This document shows, one piece after another, positions 56,609 to 64,000 of a stretch of 64,000 nt of DNA (the stretch's first letter is position 1; every line of letters starts with the position of its first letter). The stretch covers positions 12,834,001 to 12,898,000 of the forward strand of contig NC_061126.1 of the NCBI RefSeq assembly GCF_905220365.1, given 5' to 3'. This stretch comes from Vanessa cardui (lineage: Eukaryota > Arthropoda > Insecta > Lepidoptera > Nymphalidae). Under the pieces are notes generated by a model. It searched no databases, had not been told where the DNA came from, and saw only the letters and a list, made by a program, of their open reading frames with translations. The position numbers and the translations under genes were made by a program.

Positions 56609-57239
56609 TATGCTTTGTAGTGCTAAACCTTAACCTACTTTTTTAGTAAAACAGACTTAATTAAGCAATAGGTGTCTTACAGCCCGTAGTGAATTCGCTT
56701 CTCTATTAGCAAGCACATCAAAGTGTTTTATTGACGTGAAGATTAACGCTTGCGGCGCCACACTTCAATCGAACACAGATCATTGAATTTATTAATACAA
56801 TATGTTTGTAATTTTGCTAATTAAATAGCAAGCAACCTCGCGATTTCATGCAGTAGGCCGAAGTATATTTTTTCTTGGACAAACATCATCGCGATGAGTG
56901 CGGACTCGGCATGAGGTAGGACAATACATATACAAGCTGTTACTTTAAATACACATGCATACACTACACACACTTGCGCAATTACATTTACTGATATGAC
57001 TCAGTTTTGAAATGAAGTAAAAGCCAGCTTCTAGGTTCAATTTACTAAAAAGGTCATAACCGTCTCAACAAATATACATTACATTCTAACCCGAAGTCAT
57101 TGAACGAATTCGTGAATCTACTTATTCAAGGGATCGTTGAAATTAGCATTTGAAACGATTTATAATTTATATAATGTTTATACATTGGAATTCTCTTAGC
57201 GTTCGAGTGTTGCTCTTAAATAATGGATCTTGTAACATT

Positions 57240-57400
57240 TGGCAAATAGTCGACTCTATTTAAGGCTGTGGTTGGAGGCGTTAGTTTGCGGTCGACGCGT
57301 GAAGTTGACTGCTGGGATGTTAGTGGGTATTACGTTAGTATCGAGTTCGTGTATTTGTTCAAACACGTAACGCTTAAAAGGAAAATAAAATTAAAGAGCA
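57240..57400 (+). promoter_or_regulatory. GC-richer promoter-like segment
   Basis: CTATTTAAGGCTGTGGTTGG (about 57256) carries a TATA-like TATTTAAG. About 30 bp downstream lies GCGTTAGTTTGCGGTCGACG, which could hold an initiator. No coding exon follows nearby in either direction, so this is suggestive only. Confidence 0.2.
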
Positions 57401-57764
57401 GTTTTTAATTAAATAATGTAAGAATCTTTTGAGGTCGATGAAAACATTCCACAAACACAGTAATAGTTACATTTATACGTAATACACACACATACGTAAC
57501 TCGAATTTTATTTCCAATAAGCAATCTTTTTACGGCACAATTGTTTGTTTTGTTTTTATTTCATTGCCTTTTATTTATATTATTGCGTTACAAAGGACGA
57601 ATGAATGTTTATAAAAAAACAATAGTTATAAAACCATTGACGCGTTGCCTTTATATACAAATATTGATTGTGCTTACTATGACAATATAAATAGATAAAT
57701 TAAATATGTCTTCAAAAACAAAAATCATCATTATTATAAGAAAATTATTATTATTAATTATTTA

Positions 57765-57985
57765 CTTGGAGTTTGTGTAAAGCCCGTCTTGTACTTACAT
57801 GTATCATACATTCCACCGCTAAACTGCAATATTGTAATATTTAGTTCTGGTTTGAAAGGTGAGTGAGCCAGTGTAACTGCAGGCACAATACATGACATCT
57901 TAGGGCACAAGAATGATATGGGATGGTGGGGAATGGGATTTAAGTTATTTATTATAAATATTTCTTCAGCGGCAACGTCTATAGA
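57765..57985 (+). repeat. Rep-C copy, diverged
   Basis: TTTACTTGGAGTTTGTGTAA, AGCCCGTCTTGTACTTACAT, TTCTGGTTTGAAAGGTGAGT, GAGCCAGTGTAACTGCAGGC and TATTTCTTCAGCGGCAACGT, TCTATAGACAGT are in Rep-C order. The tail is missing. Confidence 0.75.
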
Positions 57986-60104
57986 CAGTACTGATTACAA
58001 AAATACATATTACACATTAAAATACAAGATAATTATAAAGAAAACCGATTCTTTTATAATTTTCCATTCCTATCATTCTATAAGAGCCATTACAGTAAGA
58101 AAGTAACGTATAATCAGAATTTCATGTTTCCATTTGCGGTCATTTAATTTTCTTTTCATTTTTTCCATGAAGGTCTCCGAGAATCGAACAAAGGGTAAAG
58201 ATGGAGGGATTATAATGGGGATGTATAAATCGGTCCAATTAAAAGGGGTTTAATTAATGCTCCAAAAAAAAGGTTATCGCTGATCCTATCGCTTCGGCCT
58301 TCGAGTGCCTCGTGTGTGCTCTTGTAGTTTTAATTTTTTGAATACATAAGGACTGTTTTCCTTTGAACCGTGTTTAGTATTCGTATTGTGTGTATCGATC
58401 GAGAAAGGGTTCATAAAATACAATTTTAGTAAAGTGCCAGCATACAATATTTAACCTTATTAGTAATGATTTCATTATGTTAAAAAATCTGTAAAGGGCC
58501 TACATGAAATGTGTTTTGAATTCGATTTTTGGCTCACCATATGACACTAAGCTAATAGTATTAAAATAATGTCCAAGATGTAAGTCATATGATGTTTATT
58601 AGTGCCCTCATACACAGTTTCTCTCAACAATATTTTTCATTTGATTCCTTTGGACAGAGATTTTAAAAAGGCACACAAATGAAGTATGGACATTATAGTG
58701 AAGCAACAAAAACAAATGAATATTTCCGATAGTGCGACACGATGCTTCTTTTTGTTAATAGTCAAAAGAGCCACCTATTTAATTATTAATTATTCCATTT
58801 GCCTTTTGTTTCACGATCTGCCTTGCAGTAAATATTCATGTTTTAATATTACGAACGCATAAACAAAGTTCAAATTGTTTTATTAATACGGACGTTATAC
58901 ATAACGGGAAATATTACGAACTCAATTCTAAAATAATAAAAGCTATTCACTTTTGCACCGTACTGTACACATTACCTCATTCCCTTTCCAGATGAAAGCT
59001 TTAAAGGCTTAGGTATACGGAACACGAAACGCAGATTGTAAGACGACTCAATCTGGGAATGTAAATTTTAGGGATTCCGTGACTTCGGTAAACAAGTATA
59101 CCTTATAGATCGTATTGAAGCGTGAATATTGAGTTCCCTCACCAAATAATACCTGGTGTATTTCATTTGAATGTTTTAGTTGAAAATGGAATTACATTAT
59201 TCTCATAATTGTACTTTTATCATAGAATTTATACCAAAACTGGTTAACGCGCTATTTTTGTTGCACTCCTTGCAAATAAAAACAGCTTATGTCATTTAAA
59301 TGGGTGTTAGAAATAATAAATCTGCGATAAGGCCGTTTATTAACGATTCGTTGTTTCATAAAATGCATTCATAAAAAACCGTGTAATATATTACGTCACA
59401 GAAAAAACATTCTTATTTGAGATCATATTTATAAAGTCGTTTAATAATTCTTTCCATTCTTTTATGAGTTATGATGTCAGAAACACGGACTATATCACTA
59501 ACGACATCAATAAATTTAAAAATCGAAGAAGGTGGGTTTGGTTTTTCTATGAAACATAAGTATATAATTTTAGTATTTATTAGAATAGCCTTGCCGGCGA
59601 TATTAACTAGAAAATAATCAATCGGTATCACGAACAACGCGTAAAAAAACCCAAATCGACCGATTCATCGATAATTTAATTAAAATTCATTTCCAAATCA
59701 GTGATTCGTTGACAACAAATTGGTTTGCACGTTCAGCTAAATTCGGTTTCAACAAAACTAAAAGTTGATTAACGTTTTTCTTGCGCAAAGTGTACGACAA
59801 AGGACCCGACAGTTAATCGCTGGTCGGACAAATAATGTATAAATAAGTTAAGAATTTTTGAGAGATCTCGAAATATGAAACGCTTGTGTTTTCTGCTAAT
59901 TCTGTTTAAATATCTACAGAATATATTTACATTTCATATTTATTTTAATACGAATTTTGTTTACAGCGAAGGTTTACCTGCAATCATTTAAAATGCTGGC
60001 ACACCTCCTCACGAATTTTCTCGAGTAAATATAATATTCATAAAAATTTTAAAAGTTTGCCATCGTATTGAGTTCAGATATAATATTCTCTTGTTGCTAT
60101 TTCA
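57986..60104. other. Non-coding DNA
   Basis: No host exon or named repeat was recognised. A minus-strand AT-rich frame at about 59413-59664 is noted under rejected items. Confidence 0.4.
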
Positions 60105-60270
60105 TAACATGACCGTAAGGTTTTATACAAATCAGTCTGGTTTGGTACCACCCACTCATTAGGTATTCTACCGTCACACTGTATTACTATATTCCGTAGA
60201 ACCAGTGTAACTACAGGCACTAGTTGACCACTTACCATAGAGTGACCTATTTGTTCATCTGCTCATATAA
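60105..60270 (+). repeat. Rep-C copy with internal deletions
   Basis: GTACCACCCACTCATTAGGT, ATTCTACCGTCACACTG, AACCAGTGTAACTACAGGCA and TTGACCACTTACCATAGAGT, GACCTATTTGTTCATCTGC follow the Rep-C order with the middle removed. Confidence 0.7.
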
Positions 60271-61229
60271 TAATAGAACAATCAAACGATGAAATTTTCT
60301 TTTGTTGACATTAAAACATTAAAATTAAAGTAGCGTGAAAAGATGCAACTAAAAGAAATGGAATGAACGAACCATTTTTATCCCTAAAGCGGAAAATGCA
60401 AGAATGAATACCGGCTTGCTAACCAGATACGAAGATTAGTGACGATAGGAGAGAAACCTTGGGACTTTTCCTTAAAAGGACGGCAACAGATCAAGCTCAA
60501 ATTTATTATTGCAGATATTTTCCAAAAAAATATTTACAATACTTGTGCAACTATTTTCTGTAAATGTTATATTTACCTTAGTAACTCGAACTAATTATTA
60601 TTATTTTTTATAAATAATATTATTTGTTTTTCAGAAAAGAAACTTAAAAAAATAAGTTGTTTTACTTTATCCAAATACAAAATATGATCCAAATAAATTT
60701 ATATGCATATACAAGAGTAACTCATTTAATAATTATCTAAAAAAATAATCATGTGGCTGTTACCCAAAAGAAACTAAATGTGCCATGCATATAAAATCTC
60801 TAAATAGTATCGATATGATATTATAATGTCAGTTTCTATTACTGATACTTCAAAATGACAACGGAAATTATTTTACGATTTGCAATTTTCCATCGAAGTT
60901 TTTTATCAATGTCTCCAATTGAATTGAACAGAAAAACCTGAGCTCCTTTAAAGACCATACTATACTCCAATAGTTCTGGAGCAACTGTTCCTTATAGTTT
61001 CGAACAAAACAAACAATTTAACAGATACAATAGATAGATAATTCAATGCAATTACTCAAATTGTTAGTGCACACCACGAAGTTTTGAAGTTTGATCGCAT
61101 TTGACATTCTACACTAAAGCGAGATTCTTGTTTCTATTCGAGAACTTCCACTTGTGTAGCACGATAAATTTCGTCTGTCGAAACACTAACTTTGTCGTGA
61201 TTAAGCTGTTTTCACCCGAGGTCAATATA
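60271..61229. other. AT-rich non-coding DNA
   Basis: GGGACTTTTCCTTAAAAGGA and CGGCAAC at about 60459 loosely resemble the LINE-X SFLKGRQ codons and may be a scrap of a related element. Nothing else was recognised. Confidence 0.35.
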
Positions 61230-61240
61230 AATGAAAACAT

Positions 61241-61530
61241 ACGACAACAACAGCCTGTAAATTCCCACTGCTGGGCTAAAGGCCTCCTCTCCCTTTGAGG
61301 AGAAGGTTTGGAACATATTTCACCACGCTGTTTCAATGAGGGTTGGTGGAATACACAAGTGGCAGAATTTCTATGAAATTTGTCACATGCAGGTTTCCTC
61401 ACGATGTTTTCCTTCACCGCTGAGCACGAGATGAATTATAAAGACAAATTAAGCACATGAAGTAGCTGGGTTTGAACCCGCAATCGTCGATTAAGCTGCA
61501 GGCGTTCTAACCACTGGGCCATCTCGACTC
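61241..61530 (-). mobile_element. SINE-A, full length with 11-bp target-site duplication
   Basis: In reverse it reads GAGTCGAGATGGCCCAGTGG, TTAGAACGCCTGCAGCTTAA, B box GGGTTCAAACCC, the body GCTCAGCGGTGAAGGAAAAC and the tail GGGAGAGGAGGCCTTTAGCC ending (TTG)n. AATGAAAACAT flanks it (61230-61240 and 61531-61541). Overlapping ORFs are shadows. Confidence 0.93.
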
Positions 61531-61541
61531 AATGAAAACAT

Positions 61542-61842
61542 TATTTATCATAAATAAATAACAATTTGAATATAAATTTATATTTAGAAACTGTATTGTA
61601 GACATTTTTTTAATTAACCAATTTAAGTATAAAATAACTCTTTATATCTCTCAATGTTCAGACATCTACTAACAAAAGATCAAACACAAGTACACGTCTC
61701 AATAAAGCACAGTTCACAAATTATATCCAACACTATTTATACAATAATATATAATATTTTATTACTATCCCAGTAAATTCTGGCGAAGTAAAAGCAACTT
61801 TGCGATAAACGGCAAAATTAATCCTTAATATCATACTCAAAA
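61542..61842. other. Short non-coding DNA with poly(A) signal
   Basis: It contains AATAAA on the minus strand at 61758-61763, 80 nt beyond the stop of the ORF at 61843. Nothing else was recognised. Confidence 0.45.
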
Positions 61843-62034
61843 TTAGCGACGTAGGCCCAAATAAGTTGGCCTATCTTGTTGCGAAAATTCCGAGTCAGCT
61901 TCACGTGGCACTTTGTATCCGATGCTCATAACTTCGGGCACTTGGAAATATTCCATCTCCCTTTTCAGGAACGCGAAGGAAAGAGACAATAACATCGTAA
62001 CCGATACGAAGTATGTTTGAACTGTTAGTGACAT
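61843..62034 (-). CDS. Candidate small secreted or membrane protein, 63 residues
   Basis: The ORF starts at ATG 62032-62034 and ends at TAA 61843-61845. Residues 1-23 (MSLTVQTYFVSVTMLLSLSF onward) look like a signal peptide or membrane anchor. A dibasic KR follows at residues 25-26, then a polar region with EMEYFQVPEVMSIGYKVPRE and ending QQDRPTYLGLRR. Codon use is varied and natural-looking. An AATAAA lies 80 nt downstream. The frame is also open 12 codons upstream of the ATG, so this could instead be the last exon of a longer protein. I recognise no family. The dibasic site and short length would fit a peptide precursor, but that is conjecture. No neighbouring exon was found. Confidence 0.4.
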   Translation of the reverse strand: MSLTVQTYFVSVTMLLSLSFAFLKREMEYFQVPEVMSIGYKVPREADSEFSQQDRPTYLGLRR

Positions 62035-62700
62035 ACCCAAATTAGATGGTCTTCGTATTACTCCAGCAAATTAAGCATTCAGCAACAGACATAACTACGA
62101 CAAAGTTTCTTGTATGAAATGTATATTATGTGCAAATACAATTTGTTTCGGCTTCGTTTCACGACGAAGTACGAAATATAAGGGTGTGTATATGATCTCT
62201 TGGCGATTATATTAAACCGATTTAGTTTATTATTTTGACAGGGTTTTAAGTAGAAGGGTTTTTGGATAGTTTTGTAATGGTGTTAAAATTATCTTTAGAA
62301 ACAAAAATCTACCCAATAACATAATGATTATGACTTTTCACTGATTTTTTTTATATTTTGGTACAGAGAACTAAAGGTTTAAACTATCACTTTCACAAGC
62401 CACAAATTTACACGTAAAGCAAGGTTAGAAAAAAAAGCAAAAGATTTTACGTTCTATATTGTTTTAGATAAAAAATAAACATATATACGTGTTCTCTCGA
62501 TAAGGCCGCCTGTTACACCTAATGCAATATCATACGTTCAACTAATATAACGTGTATAAATATTACGAATTTAATATATTTTGTTTACTTGACTGCTGTG
62601 AAAAATAAACAGTTAATAGAAGAATATAATAAATGATCTTATTTATATGTAGAGAAAATTGTGAACAATATATATCGATATAAGATTGTAAATTAACATG
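62035..62700. other. AT-rich non-coding DNA
   Basis: No gene or repeat was recognised. Confidence 0.4.
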
Positions 62701-62708
62701 GTTATTTT

Positions 62709-62870
62709 TATTATTACAGTTATTATTTACGGGATATTTAAAATGTTTTTCATTTTTATCCGTTGAAGCTCGATATTTCGACATTATCTACGAATCTCTT
62801 GTTCGCGAGACTGAGCAACGGATACAAAAAAAAAATCGTAAATATCCCGTAAACAATAACTGTAATAATA
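62709..62870. repeat. 32-bp inverted repeat pair
   Basis: Arm 62709-62740 (starts TATTATTACAGTTATTATTT) is inverted at 62839-62870 with one mismatch, around a 98-bp spacer. AATATATATCGAT lies outside as a direct repeat at about 62668 and 62866. The arms could be a non-autonomous DNA element's ends or a fold-back duplication. Confidence 0.8.
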
Positions 62871-62917
62871 TATATCGATGATTGAAAATCGTCTGAAAAT
62901 AACACATATGTCACACA

Positions 62918-62948
62918 AACACACATACACAGCACACACACACACACA
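62918..62948. repeat. (CA)n microsatellite
   Basis: CAAACACACATACACAGCAC and ACACACACACAC form an impure CA tract. Confidence 0.85.
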
Positions 62949-63816
62949 TCAGTCGAAATGCGAAACAGCTATACACAAGGTACAATAATAATGAAATAAA
63001 CTTATAAGCAGCCTTTAATTAGAACCATATCGGTTAATAGATGGAGAGCTCTATTAATTTTAATTGATGAATTGTTTTGAAGTCGGTTGTGGTTCTGTTC
63101 AATGTTTACATTGGCTTTGTCGCAGTATCGTTATTGTTGTGGTATCAATTACAAAGCCGAAATTGAAATTAATATCACGGGAATTCATTATTGTTGCTCT
63201 TGTGGAAATAGAATGTTATTTATTTAGGAATTCAACGAGTAATTGAAAAAAAATCTGAATGGTATATTAAAATATACAATGAGGTAAGTCTGAACGGAAA
63301 TGTGGAACATCGAAATGATTTATAATTAAAGAAAACTCTGATATACACTAATGTACAATAAAATTATTAAAAAATTAGATTTTATAGAATGAATATGTTT
63401 TATTTATGTACCTAAAGGCTTAGCAACAAAGTATATGAAATATGCATATAGAGGAGCAGAATACGGTTGTAGAGGACATTTGACGGCCTAAGAGAGAGCT
63501 ACGTCGTTTACCGTCACAGCATTTAAATCGGTTGCACCCAAAGGCACGCCAGTAGATGTTCCACGTCAAAAACAAATGCATATTCATATTATTACATAGC
63601 ATAAAACAAAATCACTTACTGCTATTCGTCCCTATGTTTGTTTTTTTCCTTATATCTTTAAAATAACGAAACGAATTTTGATGAGGTGTATTTTAATGGG
63701 TAGAGTAATTTGAGAAGGTTTTTATAGACAATACATGGACAATATAGTAAAGAAGAAGAAAATTTTGAATGTGATGTCGTAAACAAACAATTTCTCTAGT
63801 ATATTAAGTATCAGCA
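62949..63816. other. AT-rich non-coding DNA
   Basis: A possible acceptor with a CTCTCTCTTAG tract occurs on the minus strand at about 63490, followed by about 28 open codons. Support is too thin to call an exon. Confidence 0.35.
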
Positions 63817-63860
63817 TTACACCCGTGCGAAGTCGGGGCGGGTAGCTTGTATAATATGTA
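63817..63860 (-). repeat. Rep-F-like head fragment, CCTAGCGACCCGCC subtype
   Basis: In reverse it reads ATACAAGCTACCCGCCCCGA and CTTCGCACGGGTGTAATG, matching the start of the element at 25042. Confidence 0.6.
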
Positions 63861-64000
63861 TATTTTAAAAGGATTCTAGAATTGTCAGTGCTGTAGTCAG
63901 TTAAACGTTGATTAAAGCTGACATAAATGAGAGGTGGTTCACCGAGGTCATACTTCATAGCGTGACGATTTAAACGGTACAGAAACATATTTTCTAAACT

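Noticed and set aside
57240..57400. Start of a plus-strand gene
   Set aside because: TATA-like and initiator-like motifs are there, but no coding exon or donor could be linked, so it is kept only as a weak promoter-like segment.
59413..59664. 84-codon minus-strand frame with a hydrophobic start
   Set aside because: It is rich in Ile, Phe, Tyr and Lys as expected from AT-rich DNA, has no ATG near its start, no recognised domain and no splice context.

Overview
The window looks like insect, most likely butterfly or moth (Lepidoptera, perhaps a nymphalid), nuclear DNA. It is AT-rich and gene-poor with very long introns. It carries many short tRNA-derived SINEs and non-LTR (LINE) fragments of the kind that fill lepidopteran introns. 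The organism call rests on sequence style and remembered repeat families, not on a search.

Host gene content is sparse. The clear signal is on the minus strand: two spliced exons (21812-21974, then 9527-9723) that join in phase across a 12.1 kb intron. Together they encode one complete V-type immunoglobulin domain with the marks of the sidestep family of axon-guidance and synaptic-partner receptors (LPCD, VVWYK, PIYSYD, YRCRVDFK-SPTRN). The signal-peptide exon, the later Ig domains and the membrane segment were not found. The rest of the gene presumably lies to the right (5') in unrecognised DNA or beyond the window, and past the left edge (3'). A second, weaker candidate is a 63-residue minus-strand ORF at 61843-62034 with a signal-peptide-like start and a downstream poly(A) signal.

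Mobile elements make up nearly everything else that is recognisable. The largest is a 3.4 kb LINE at about 44755-48138 (LINE-X). It has an AP-type endonuclease, a reverse transcriptase with intact YADD, and a short A-rich tail. It is dead: the catalytic Glu of the endonuclease is Val, one base is lost between endonuclease and RT frames, and a 29-bp fold-back insertion breaks the C-terminus. Other families, named here for convenience: SINE-A (tRNA-like head TGGCCCAGTGG with GGTTCAAACC B box), SINE-B (head TGGTCGAGTGG with GGTTCGATTCC), Rep-C (about 285 bp, starts near GGCTTTGTGCAAGCCCG and ends ACCACTTACCATCAGGTGGCC plus CCATAAA), LINE-D (C-terminus KAYYSIQDF, 3' tail TTTTGATTTTGA), LINE-E (C-terminal motifs DTLAPSH, ETLGPW, AIQRGNAAS) and Rep-F (starts like TCGCCCGCGGCTTCGC, ends with GACAGACAG and a TATAATATTAATATAGAT-type tail).

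Layout: 1-9.5 kb is 3' of the visible sidestep exons and holds old LINE and SINE relics. 9.5-22 kb holds the two exons and their intron. 22-44.7 kb is probable 5' intron or intergenic DNA packed with repeats. 44.7-48.1 kb is LINE-X. 48-64 kb is more repeat-rich DNA with the small secreted-type ORF. Rep-C and LINE-X share their 3' ends, which suggests that Rep-C borrows a LINE-X-type reverse transcriptase. No CRISPR array, rRNA gene or genuine tRNA gene was seen.
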